The notes beneath the pieces are model-generated. The model was not told where the DNA came from. It ran no database searches and saw only the letters and a program-made list of their open reading frames with translations. The position numbers and the translations under genes were made by a program. From Desulfobacterales bacterium (GTDB taxonomy: Bacteria; Desulfobacterota; Desulfobacteria; Desulfobacterales; JAHEIW01): 9,295 bases of DNA. Position 1 is the first letter of the stretch; every line of letters begins with the position of its first letter. The DNA is taken from positions 1 to 9,295 of the forward strand of contig JAQYWI010000200.1 of the NCBI GenBank assembly GCA_030145015.1, read 5' to 3'. Of this stretch, positions 1 through 7,199 are shown piece after piece.

Positions 1-396
1 CACAACGATGTTGCGCTGTTTCAGCAGTTCTTTAATGCGATCGGCCCGGATATCGAGGATGCGGGCATTGCCATGGCACTGGTCGGTAAGAACTTCTGCC
101 TGATGGCCCATCAGCGACTGTGCCGGGTAATTCATCGATTTTAGAGTCATGGCCAGCAGGGCGGAGGTCGTTTGTTCGCCGGTAGCCAACAAGACATCGA
201 GCTCGCGTTTATCCGGCGCTTGCGAAATATTGGAAGCCATATTTATCAGATCGTCGGTAATACCGGCCATGGCCGAAAGAATGACGACAATGTCATTTCC
301 CTGTTCATAGGTTTTGGCTATACGGGTGGCCACATTATGAATTCGCTCCAAGTTGGCTACGGATGTGCCTCCGTATTTTTGTACAATTAAAGACAT
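1..396 (-). CDS. lysC: Aspartate kinase, N-terminal part (cut by window edge)
   Basis: Aspartate kinase phosphorylates L-aspartate with ATP, the first step towards lysine, threonine, methionine and diaminopimelate. The 132 visible codons hold the N-terminal part of the amino-acid kinase domain. They begin MSLIVQKYGGTSV, with the KYGGTS motif at residues 7-12 typical of this family. The strand-turn motif VVILSAMAGITDDL (about residues 37-50) and the ATGEQTTSALLAM helix (about 70-82) follow. The family is usually about 400 residues, so the rest of the catalytic domain and the two regulatory ACT domains lie outside the window. The ATG is preceded by a good Shine-Dalgarno (GAGGAA) inside the last codons of tsaE, whose stop lies only 3 nt upstream, so the two are probably translationally coupled. 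Family assignment is secure. Whether the enzyme is feedback-inhibited by Lys or Thr cannot be read from this end. Confidence 0.95.
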   Translation of the reverse strand, partial: MSLIVQKYGGTSVANLERIHNVATRIAKTYEQGNDIVVILSAMAGITDDLINMASNISQAPDKRELDVLLATGEQTTSALLAMTLKSMNYPAQSLMGHQAEVLTDQCHGNARILDIRADRIKELLKQRNIVV

Positions 397-399
397 CTT

Positions 400-948
400 C
401 TATTCCTCAATTTTCCTTTCAATAGCTAAATTTGCTGCATTTACAGAGTATTCTTTCAATTCAGTTTTGACTCTTGTTTCTACAGCTTGTAGCAAATTGC
501 CGGCCTGATGTCCATATGCAAAAATATCGATTTGGCGGGATTCTTCATCGATGAGCTTAAATTGAAGCGCCAGGTGATCGGAAAGCGTATCTGCGGAAAG
601 CCGATCAGCCCACTCGATTGCGATGACTGCATCCTGATATAGAACTTCGTCCAGGCCGATGTCCTCCAGTTCAGATATATGCTCAATACGATATAGATCC
701 ACATGGAATAGGCGACGGCGTCCCGGGTATTCATTAATGAGGGTAAACGTCGGGCTGGTGATATAGTACTTTTCAGAAACATCAAGACCTTTTGCCAATC
801 CCTGAACAAACGCTGTTTTTCCGCACCCAAGCTCACCGGTTAATGCAATGATGACGGCCTGCTTCAGCGTTGCGCCCAGAGTGTGTCCCAGTTTCCGGGT
901 TTCTGTTACGGAATGGGTCGTTATCTGGATGTGTTTATCAGCTTTCAA
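400..948 (-). CDS. tsaE: tRNA t6A biosynthesis ATPase TsaE
   Basis: TsaE is the small P-loop ATPase that works with TsaB, TsaD and TsaC to make N6-threonylcarbamoyladenosine at position 37 of ANN-decoding tRNAs. Visible motifs are a Walker A GELGCGKT at residues 38-45, the switch-like SPTFTLINEY at 65-74, HVDLYRI with its acidic residue at 82-88, and AIEWADRL with the family's EW pair at 110-117. The protein is 182 residues against about 150-160 for the family. The excess is a C-terminal tail after about residue 148 in which I see no motif. The start is TTG. An in-frame TAA lies directly before it, so no start further upstream is possible, and it places the P-loop where the family has it. A GGAAA stands 12 nt upstream, inside nnr. 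The first 11 nt overlap the end of nnr. Assignment is very likely; the exact start is fairly sure. Confidence 0.93.
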   Translation of the reverse strand: MKADKHIQITTHSVTETRKLGHTLGATLKQAVIIALTGELGCGKTAFVQGLAKGLDVSEKYYITSPTFTLINEYPGRRRLFHVDLYRIEHISELEDIGLDEVLYQDAVIAIEWADRLSADTLSDHLALQFKLIDEESRQIDIFAYGHQAGNLLQAVETRVKTELKEYSVNAANLAIERKIEE

Positions 949-2500
949 TTAGTTTTTTGATTTCCCCCGGGATGGCGTTCATGACTTCACTGGCCAGATA
1001 ACCAATGGGGCCAATGGTTTTCGCAAGCGTGTCGGCAGCGGCACCGTGCACATATACGGCCGTATGGGCAGCTGCTTCCGGGGTAAATCCCTGGGTGATA
1101 AAGCCGGCAAGGACTCCGGTTAAGACATCACCCATGCCGCCGGATGCCATGCCCGGATTGCCGGTGGGATTCAGATATGCGCTGCCGTCGGGGTGCGCAA
1201 TAACCGTAGCGGCACCTTTTAAAACCAGATGCACCTTGAAATTTGTGGCAAAATCCCGGGCGCACTGCAGTCGATTCTGCTGGACTTCAGCAGGGGTTAC
1301 ATCCATCAGCCGTGCCATTTCCCCGGGATGGGGTGTGAGCACCGCCGGGCATTTGATGTTTTTTAAAAGTTGGGTTTGTCCGGCGATGTTGTTGAGTCCG
1401 TCGGCATCAATGACTACAGGGATCTGACTTTGGCTGATAATTTTTTTTACCAGGTTTCGCGTTTCCTCTGCCTGACCGATACCGGGTCCGATGGCCAGGC
1501 ATGCTTTACCCGCTTCCATCTTTTTTATATCTTCGACGGCGGTGTTTCCGAGCACGCCGTTTTGGTTTTCCGGCAGGGGCGTGGACATCACTTCCAGCAT
1601 CTGGGTCTCAAGAATGGGATTTAGACTTTCGGCGATGCCCAGGGTAACCAAACCGGCACCGGCCCGCATGGCCGACATAGCTGTCATGGCGGCTGCGCCG
1701 GTTTTGCCGGGAGAGCCGGCAATAACCAACAAATGACCGGTTCGCCCCTTGTGCGTGTCCGCAGGACGGGGTTGCAAGTGTTTGCGAATCTGTTCAGATG
1801 TCAGCAGGTGTTGTTTGGGGCTTACAGCTTGTACGACAGCGCCGGGGATTCCAATATCGATAATTTCAAGCGTTCCGGTGTATTCGGCTCCCGGATAAGT
1901 GAAATGACCGATTTTGGCCAGGCCGAAGGTGGCGGTGCCCTGCGCCCGGATGCACGTACCGCAAGGCTGGCCCGTATCTGCGTTTAAGCCGGAGGGAATA
2001 TCCACCGCAAAAACCGCGATGCCGGTACGATTAAGCGCGTTGATAAAATTTATGACTGTTTTGAATAACCCTCTAACGTCTGATGTCAGGCCGGTTCCCA
2101 GGATGGCATCTACAAGCAAGCCACAGTCAGACAGGCTGGGTTTGGTTTTCGAAAAAGTATCTTCATCCGGGATTTCGATGACCCGAATATCAAGCGGTAC
2201 CAGACGCGCGAGGTTGGCGGCGGCATCTCCTTTTAGGGCAGCAGTTTTGGCGAGCAGATAGACGCTAACATCGATGCCTTTTTCCGCCAGGCATCTGGCA
2301 ATAACAAAGCCATCACCGCCATTGTTGCCTTTGCCGCAAATAATGCCTACCCCGGCCTTGACCTGATCGCCAAATTGATCCAGTAATACGCGCGTGGCAC
2401 CACGTCCGGCGCCTTCCATGAGCTCCAGCCCCGGAATTCCATGCGTTGAGATGGTTTGGCGGTCCATTTCCTGCATCTCACCGGCGGTTACAAGAATCAT
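938..2500 (-). CDS. nnr: Bifunctional NAD(P)H-hydrate epimerase / ADP-dependent NAD(P)H-hydrate dehydratase
   Basis: This protein repairs hydrated NADH and NADPH (NADHX, NADPHX), dead-end products of heat or side reactions. The N-terminal YjeF_N domain (about residues 1-225) epimerises the R and S forms. It shows GKGNNGGDG at 56-64, VDAILGTG at 130-137 and DIPSGLNADTG at 167-177. The C-terminal ribokinase-like domain (about 235-515) dehydrates the S form using ADP. It shows HKGRTGHLLVIAGS at 250-263, GPGIG at 338-342, DADGLN at 365-370, TPHPGE at 389-394, and NPGMASGGMGDVLTG at 448-462 with the catalytic Asp at 458. The 520-residue length fits the fused bacterial form, with both active sites intact. 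The ATG has GGAG 6 nt upstream. The gene overlaps tsaE by 11 nt, a pairing common in bacteria. Upstream lies the 160-bp repeat rather than a gene. Confidence 0.96.
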   Translation of the reverse strand: MILVTAGEMQEMDRQTISTHGIPGLELMEGAGRGATRVLLDQFGDQVKAGVGIICGKGNNGGDGFVIARCLAEKGIDVSVYLLAKTAALKGDAAANLARLVPLDIRVIEIPDEDTFSKTKPSLSDCGLLVDAILGTGLTSDVRGLFKTVINFINALNRTGIAVFAVDIPSGLNADTGQPCGTCIRAQGTATFGLAKIGHFTYPGAEYTGTLEIIDIGIPGAVVQAVSPKQHLLTSEQIRKHLQPRPADTHKGRTGHLLVIAGSPGKTGAAAMTAMSAMRAGAGLVTLGIAESLNPILETQMLEVMSTPLPENQNGVLGNTAVEDIKKMEAGKACLAIGPGIGQAEETRNLVKKIISQSQIPVVIDADGLNNIAGQTQLLKNIKCPAVLTPHPGEMARLMDVTPAEVQQNRLQCARDFATNFKVHLVLKGAATVIAHPDGSAYLNPTGNPGMASGGMGDVLTGVLAGFITQGFTPEAAAHTAVYVHGAAADTLAKTIGPIGYLASEVMNAIPGEIKKLIES

Positions 2501-2515
2501 CTGCTGCTCCGTTAG

Positions 2516-2675
2516 AAATGCCTAAAGTGAGCTAAAATGCCTAAAATGCCTAAAGTTGTGGTTTCGCTTCGCTCTATCTTTTTTTAAAAAATGATAGAAT
2601 TCCTTAACTTTAGGCACTTTAGATCAATTTAGGCATTTTAGGCACTTTGTTTATTTGAGTCACTTTAGCTCACTT
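2516..2675. repeat. 160-bp inverted-arm element built of 9-bp units
   Basis: This fills the gap between pdxJ and nnr. Left arm, plus strand: AAATGCCTA (2516), AAGTGAGCTA (2525), AAATGCCTA (2535), AAATGCCTA (2544), then a closing AAGTTGTGG (2553-2561). Right arm, read on the minus strand from 2675: AAGTGAGCTA, AAGTGACTCA, AATAAACA, AAGTGCCTA, AAATGCCTA, AATTGATCTA, AAGTGCCTA, then a closing AAGTTAAGG (2610-2602). The arms thus carry the same unit, about AARTGCCTA, in inverted orientation, and both close with AAGTT...GG. The 12-mer at 2525-2536 is exactly complementary to 2664-2675, and 2549-2557 to 2606-2614, so a long imperfect hairpin or cruciform is possible. I see no ORF, transposase or clear target duplication. 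It looks like a REP/MITE-like interspersed element, but copy number cannot be judged from one window. nnr's ribosome binding site starts only about 7 nt beyond it. Confidence 0.8.
2573..2598. repeat. Central AT-rich hairpin of the repeat element
   Basis: TCTATC at 2573-2578 and GATAGA at 2593-2598 are exact complements enclosing T7 then A6, so the whole 26 bp is a near-perfect palindrome with a single T-T mismatch (2579/2592). It lies between the two arms of 9-bp units and forms the tip of the larger fold. Next to it, at 2566-2572, the minus strand reads GCGAAGC. It is not a canonical intrinsic terminator in either direction: the stem is nearly all A-T and no separate GC stem precedes a T run. 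Confidence 0.7.
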
Positions 2676-2703
2676 ATAATATATGTATGATGCCGTTAAA
2701 GAC

Positions 2704-3423
2704 CTACAATGCCCGGATCAGCTCGATCATCTCTTTTACAGCCGTTTGCATTCCAGTAAGGAGCGCGCGCGAGACAATACTGTGGCCGATGCTGAATTCA
2801 TCAATTTCGTTTAGGCCGCTAAATGTTTTGATACTTTTATAGCACAAGCTGCTTCCGGCCTTAACACGGAGATTGAGTTTGTGCGCAAGTTTGATGGCAT
2901 CAACAATCCTTAAAAAAGCCTGGTGTCGTTTTTGGGCTGTTTTGGCTTCGCAAAATGCACCGGTGTGAATTTCCACAATGCCTGCATTTGTTCTGTGGGC
3001 CTGTTTGAGCTGTTCAGGCTCCGGGTCGATTAAAATGGATACGGGTATGCCGCTGTTTTGCAAGGTGTCAACGGTTTCCGTTATTTCGTATTTGTGGACA
3101 ACCAGGTCCAGACCGCCTTCGGTGCTGAATTCCTCCCGTTTTCCCGGCACCAGCGTTACGTGGTCCGGCTTTATATCCAGAGCCATGCCGACCATTTCAG
3201 TGGTTGCAGCCATCTCCAGGATCAGTTTACTCTGAATCGTCTGGCGAAGAATTCGAACATCCCTGTCACGAATATCACGCCGGTCATTGCGCAGATGCAC
3301 GGCGATACCGTCGGCACCTGCCAATTCAGCCATCAGAGCGGCTGCCACCGGATCGGGAAATGTACTTTTCCTGGCTTCCCTCAAAACGGCCACCTGATTA
3401 ATTTTTACGGCTAGCCCGGCCAT
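2704..3423 (-). CDS. pdxJ: PdxJ-family protein (pyridoxine 5'-phosphate synthase fold) with altered active site
   Basis: PdxJ joins 1-deoxyxylulose 5-phosphate and 3-amino-2-oxopropyl phosphate to make pyridoxine 5'-phosphate, the last ring-forming step of vitamin B6 synthesis. At 239 residues it has family length and co-linear motifs: TFPDP at 21-25, VHLRNDRRD at 42-50, DRDVRILRQT at 53-62, LEMA at 69-72, LVPGKREEFSTEGGLDL at 91-107, EIHTG at 151-155, and the phosphate loop SIGHSIVSRA at 211-220. Judged against the E. coli enzyme, His45, Arg47 and Glu72 are kept (H43, R45, E70). However, N9, D11, H12, H52, H193 and G194 have become K7, N9, Q10, D50, S191 and S192. His193 is the proton donor. 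The frame is intact, so this may be an inactive or repurposed homologue. It overlaps the ybeY end by 13 nt, so its ribosome binding site lies in ybeY. Family sure, function open. Confidence 0.85.
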   Translation of the reverse strand: MAGLAVKINQVAVLREARKSTFPDPVAAALMAELAGADGIAVHLRNDRRDIRDRDVRILRQTIQSKLILEMAATTEMVGMALDIKPDHVTLVPGKREEFSTEGGLDLVVHKYEITETVDTLQNSGIPVSILIDPEPEQLKQAHRTNAGIVEIHTGAFCEAKTAQKRHQAFLRIVDAIKLAHKLNLRVKAGSSLCYKSIKTFSGLNEIDEFSIGHSIVSRALLTGMQTAVKEMIELIRAL

Positions 3424-3872
3424 TGCTGAACCTCCCCTGCGGTGATTATTTTAAGAAGTTCTTCTGTCTTTTTTTCCATTGTGCGCGCTTCGGTTTTTGT
3501 GTTTTCATGATCATAACCGCAAAGGTGCAAAATCCCATGGATTAGAAGTTGGTCCAAGCGGTCTTGCATGCTGAGACCGGCGCTTTGTCCTTCCCGATGA
3601 GCGGTTTGGGCCGAAATCACGACATCGCCCAGAAGGTTGGGCGTAATCTCTGAGAATTGGCCCGCGCGCATGGGAAATGCAATCACATTTGTAGGCCCTT
3701 TGCGGTTAAGGTAATCGCGGTTGAATTGCGCTATCTGTTTATCGTCAACAATGAGGATGGAAAGTTCTGCGTCAGGATAGTCCAAGGCGTTTAAGATGGC
3801 TATTGCCGTTTGCCGAATCTTCTTCTTTGAGATCCTGTGATTGTCTTGCCTGTTGTCTATCTGAACTTCCAT
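3411..3872 (-). CDS. ybeY: Endoribonuclease YbeY (rRNA maturation factor)
   Basis: YbeY is a zinc-dependent single-strand endoribonuclease that takes part in 16S rRNA 3'-end maturation and ribosome quality control. The zinc motif HGILHLCGYDH lies at residues 112-122, with ligands H112, H116 and H122. The family's other marks are present: RKGPTNVIAFPM at 57-68 with the conserved Arg, and LLGDVVIS at 80-87. Length is 153 residues, typical for the family. The ATG gives the usual MEVQIDNRQ-like N-terminus. It has AAGGAAAA just upstream and a TGA in its own frame at 3876-3878, so it cannot extend further. The gene sits directly after the pgpH-like gene, whose reading frame runs 101 nt into it, and its end overlaps pdxJ by 13 nt. 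The phoH-pgpH-ybeY order is a known conserved cluster. Confidence 0.96.
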   Translation of the reverse strand: MEVQIDNRQDNHRISKKKIRQTAIAILNALDYPDAELSILIVDDKQIAQFNRDYLNRKGPTNVIAFPMRAGQFSEITPNLLGDVVISAQTAHREGQSAGLSMQDRLDQLLIHGILHLCGYDHENTKTEARTMEKKTEELLKIITAGEVQQWPG

Positions 3873-6195
3873 TCTTCAGTTTTCCTTTTTCATTTCCATT
3901 GCCCGACGACCGTCTTTCGCTATATTCGATTCGGTGATGGTGGATGCCATACAAAATCTTATTGTAGCTTTTTGCAATGTTGTGCAGGTCTTTTAGGGTC
4001 AGTTCACAGGAATCCAGCTGGCCGTCTGAAAAAATCTGATTGATAAGATTTTGTACCAGCCCTTTGATCCTTGAAGTGGTGGGATTGTCTAAAGTTCGCG
4101 AAGCAGCTTCAACCACGTCAGCCAGCATGACCAGACCGGCTTCCTTGGTCTGGGGTTTGGGGCCGGGGTATCTAAAATCGTCGATTTTAACAGCGTCCGC
4201 TCCTTTTTTCTGTCTGGCTTTTTCATAGAAAAATTTGATAATGCTGGTACCATGGTGTTGGCGGATGGTATCGGTGATCACCTGTCCCAATTTATTTTTT
4301 CTGGCGATTTCAACCCCATCTTTAATGTGGGCAATCAGGACCAAACCCGACATGGAAGGAGCCAGTTTGTCGTGTCTATTTCTGCCTTCCGTTTGGTTTT
4401 CAATGAAATACAAGGGTTTTTTTATTTTGCCGATATCATGATAATACCCGCAAACTTTTGACAGTAGCGGGTTGGCACCTATTTCCATGGCAGCGGCCTC
4501 CACCAAGGAGCCGACAATGACCGAGTGGTGATAGGTTCCGGGTGCTTCGATCATCAACCGGCGCATGATCGGACGGTCCAGATTAGCAAGCTCGAGAAGC
4601 GTAATATCGGTCGTATAATCAAAAGCAATTTCGACGAGCGGAACGATGCCGGCGGTTACGATTCCGGTTAATATGCCGCCCATAAAGGCAAAGGCCCAAT
4701 CCCACAGCAGTTTGGAACTTGATAATTCTCCCATGTAAAGGTGGATCGCCGTGGCTAACACAACATTTAGCACGCCAAGTTTTGTGCCGGCTGTTATAAA
4801 TACTTTACGCTCGCGGCAATCCCTGAGCCAGTAGGCTGCCATCGTGCTGTTTATCAGAAAATACATAAACATTTCAAAATTGTTTTGAAGAATGATGGCA
4901 AAACCGATGGCCATTACCAGGGCCATGGGAACGGCTATTGTTAGCCCCAGAAATAGGCAGATAGTCATAGCCCCCGCGGCTAATGGAATACCAAAATAAA
5001 TTGAAGATCCCGGAATTGGGACCGGTGAATTCTGGGTCAGTAATGCTGCAAACGAGGCCGATATCTCTGCCAGGAAGATAAAGGTTAAGGCCAGGCTGGC
5101 AATCAGGAGCAGATTTTTGATATGATAGGTGGCCATTCGGCCCTGGTAGTTAAGATGTAAAATATAGGTGGTTACCAGAAGGCACATTAACAGCATGGAT
5201 GCGCCAAGGCTGCTGAGTAAAATTTGTTCCTTTTTCGTCTGGGCCTGGAGCGCTTCTAATTTTAGAAGATCAAATTCGGTCACCCTTGCACCTTCACGAA
5301 GCAGCATTTCTCCGGCCTTTATTTTATACAAAACCGGCTTGATTTCTTTGGCGATTTTATTTTCGCGCTCCTGGGTTTCGCTGCGGTTTAAGGTGATGTT
5401 GGGTTGGATAAGTTCTTGCACAAAATCAACCACTAAATTTTTGAGGGTATAATCGAGGTCTTGAAGATAGGGTTGGCCGATGGAACGAACCAGGGCTTTG
5501 GCTTGATTCAATCCATAAAATTGATTCAGGTTGCCGGCAATCTTTTCTTTTTTTGTACTGACATCTCTCAGAATGATGCCTTTGTCCAGTTCCTTTAGCA
5601 GAATTTCCTTGTTGGTTACGACTCCGTTGGCTAAAATTTTATCTAAAATCTTAGCTATGAGATTTTCAAGATTCGTTGAAAATTCTTCTCGAGCAAGGGC
5701 CCGATAAGCACCTTTACTGAGATTAATGCCGATGGTTTCCTCAAATTGTTCTTGTTTTTCCCAGACCAGGGTCTGCAGCGACGGGCTTTGCTCTGCCGGC
5801 AGTATCTCAGCGGGCTCCAACTGGTATTCCATTTCCTGGCGTTCGATTTTTCGCGATGATTCAATAACGGTTCTTAAATCGCCAAATGCCTGCTCCACCT
5901 TGCGTTTCAAAACATTCGCCAGGTTGGGATCGTGATCGTAAACCGTTAACACCTCCGCGATGGCTTGCTGACGATTTTTGTCTGTGGCCGCTTGATCTTC
6001 GATAAAAAAATCTTTGGGGGCTTTGATGTCACGTTCAACCACATCTCCCAGGTTATACGGGTGTTTGGTAATAACCAGACTCGGATATAGAATGATGATA
6101 AAGAGCGTCGTGGCTAACACCAGAATTGCCCACCTTATCTGGGTATTGCTCTCCAAAAATTTGTTAATCGGTTCTTTGCTTTTTTCGAATTTCAT
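3772..6195 (-). CDS. pgpH: 7TM-HD (HDIG) membrane phosphohydrolase, PgpH/YqfF family
   Basis: A large inner-membrane protein of the family whose studied members (PgpH in Firmicutes) hydrolyse cyclic di-AMP. That substrate is inferred here. Order of parts: an N-terminal membrane helix at about 22-43, an extracytoplasmic 7TMR-HDED domain at about 44-320, a seven-helix membrane block at about 325-522, and a cytoplasmic HD domain at about 540-760. Metal-site motifs are complete: GTYHHSVIV at 553-561, YYHDIGK at 584-590, IRQHHGT at 644-650 and MLADVVEAASR at 690-700. After the conserved end HHHRIEY (752-758) comes a polar Ser/Gly/Lys/Gln-rich tail of about 49 residues, and the last 33 codons overlap ybeY in another frame. 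The ATG has GGGAAG 4 nt upstream, and the gene starts 23 nt after phoH. Family is certain; the C-terminal end is suspect. Confidence 0.93.
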   Translation of the reverse strand: MKFEKSKEPINKFLESNTQIRWAILVLATTLFIIILYPSLVITKHPYNLGDVVERDIKAPKDFFIEDQAATDKNRQQAIAEVLTVYDHDPNLANVLKRKVEQAFGDLRTVIESSRKIERQEMEYQLEPAEILPAEQSPSLQTLVWEKQEQFEETIGINLSKGAYRALAREEFSTNLENLIAKILDKILANGVVTNKEILLKELDKGIILRDVSTKKEKIAGNLNQFYGLNQAKALVRSIGQPYLQDLDYTLKNLVVDFVQELIQPNITLNRSETQERENKIAKEIKPVLYKIKAGEMLLREGARVTEFDLLKLEALQAQTKKEQILLSSLGASMLLMCLLVTTYILHLNYQGRMATYHIKNLLLIASLALTFIFLAEISASFAALLTQNSPVPIPGSSIYFGIPLAAGAMTICLFLGLTIAVPMALVMAIGFAIILQNNFEMFMYFLINSTMAAYWLRDCRERKVFITAGTKLGVLNVVLATAIHLYMGELSSSKLLWDWAFAFMGGILTGIVTAGIVPLVEIAFDYTTDITLLELANLDRPIMRRLMIEAPGTYHHSVIVGSLVEAAAMEIGANPLLSKVCGYYHDIGKIKKPLYFIENQTEGRNRHDKLAPSMSGLVLIAHIKDGVEIARKNKLGQVITDTIRQHHGTSIIKFFYEKARQKKGADAVKIDDFRYPGPKPQTKEAGLVMLADVVEAASRTLDNPTTSRIKGLVQNLINQIFSDGQLDSCELTLKDLHNIAKSYNKILYGIHHHRIEYSERRSSGNGNEKGKLKNGSSDRQQARQSQDLKEEDSANGNSHLKRLGLS

Positions 6196-6218
6196 AAACT
6201 TCCCGCAAACGGTGCTTT

Positions 6219-7199
6219 CTATTTTTCCTTGCTGGCCTCAAACTCCTCGTAGGCGTTGATGATGTGTTGCACAAGTGAATGTCTGACAACATCCAGTTTT
6301 GAAAAAAAGACAAACTTGATGCCCGCAATTCCCTGGAGGATATTTTTCGCCTGGACAAGACCCGAGGTCCTCTCAGCCGGCAAATCTATCTGGGTGATGT
6401 CACCGGTAATGACGGCTTTTGAGTTGAAACCGATCCGCGTAAGGAACATCTTCATCTGTTCCGGAGTCGTGTTTTGGGCTTCATCCAGGATAATGAACGA
6501 ATCATTTAAGGTCCGTCCGCGCATAAATGCAATCGGGGCAACCTCGATGGCCCCTTGTTGAATCAAGTTCGAGACTTTTTCAAACTGCATCATATCATGA
6601 AGTGCATCATATAGCGGCCTTAAATACGGGTCGACTTTTTCCGCCAGGTCGCCCGGTAAAAAACCCAGTTCCTCACCGGCTTCAACCGCCGGGCGCGTCA
6701 GGATAATGCGATCAACGAGCCCCTTTGTAAGCGCTGCAACCGCCATGGCCATGGCCAGGTAGGTTTTTCCGGTCCCGGCAGGGCCGATCCCGAAAACGAT
6801 ATCATATTTTCGAATCGCATCAATATATTCCTTCTGAGCCGGACTCTTAGGGGCGATCGTGGTTTTTTTTGAGGTGATGAAAACGGTGTCTAAAAATATT
6901 TTTTTTAAATCAGCGCGGTCATTGCCGCTTAATACGCGAACGGCATAATCAAAATCTTTGGGGTGAATGGGGTATCCCTCTTTTATCAAGGCATAGAGCT
7001 GGTCCAGCACATTTTGAGCCAGGCGCGCGTTTATGCTGTCTCCTTGAATAAAAACCTTACTGCCTCTTGCATTCACAGTGGTGTCGGTAGCCTCAGCGAT
7101 TCTTTGAAGGTTACTGTTATGCTCTCCAAACAACTGCCGGGCCAATTCAATATTGGAAAAATTTACCGTGGTTTGTTTATGATCCGAGATTTCATTCAT
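6219..7199 (-). CDS. phoH: PhoH-family ATPase (YbeZ type)
   Basis: PhoH/YbeZ proteins are cytoplasmic P-loop ATPases related to the helicase core of superfamily 1. They are linked to RNA metabolism and work next to, or bind, YbeY. The N-terminal about 110 residues form the KH-like nucleic-acid-binding portion usual in this type, for example the VNARGSKVFIQGD strand-turn at 42-54. The ATPase core follows: Walker A GIGPAGTGKTY at 137-147, ILTRPAVEAGEELGFLPGD at 166-184, Walker B SFIILDEAQN at 234-243, and TGDITQIDLP at 265-274. The length of 326 residues is normal. It is probably the first gene of the minus-strand operon. The ATG start has only a weak AGG about 12 nt upstream. A stronger GAGGAAAG lies about 23 nt away with no usable start codon nearby, so the start is likely but not strongly marked. 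Confidence 0.95.
   Translation of the reverse strand: MNEISDHKQTTVNFSNIELARQLFGEHNSNLQRIAEATDTTVNARGSKVFIQGDSINARLAQNVLDQLYALIKEGYPIHPKDFDYAVRVLSGNDRADLKKIFLDTVFITSKKTTIAPKSPAQKEYIDAIRKYDIVFGIGPAGTGKTYLAMAMAVAALTKGLVDRIILTRPAVEAGEELGFLPGDLAEKVDPYLRPLYDALHDMMQFEKVSNLIQQGAIEVAPIAFMRGRTLNDSFIILDEAQNTTPEQMKMFLTRIGFNSKAVITGDITQIDLPAERTSGLVQAKNILQGIAGIKFVFFSKLDVVRHSLVQHIINAYEEFEASKEK

Noticed and set aside
1005..1427. 140-codon open frame on the plus strand inside nnr
   Set aside because: It is antisense to an intact, motif-complete nnr, resembles no family, and comes from GC-rich codon structure. The same holds for other plus-strand frames within the minus-strand genes (e.g. 172-390, 1914-2261, 3058-3414, 6256-6561).
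2573..2598. Intrinsic terminator between pdxJ and nnr
   Set aside because: The T run and A run pair with each other inside the stem, and there is no GC-rich stem before a free U tract on either strand.
2516..2675. CRISPR array
   Set aside because: The units are only 9-10 bp with no unique spacers between them, and the two arms are inverted rather than direct.
2675..2683. TATAAT-like -10 box that could drive nnr or an opposite transcript
   Set aside because: It lies in AT-rich DNA, and no acceptable -35 box stands at the right distance on the minus strand. On the plus strand it would read into pdxJ antisense.
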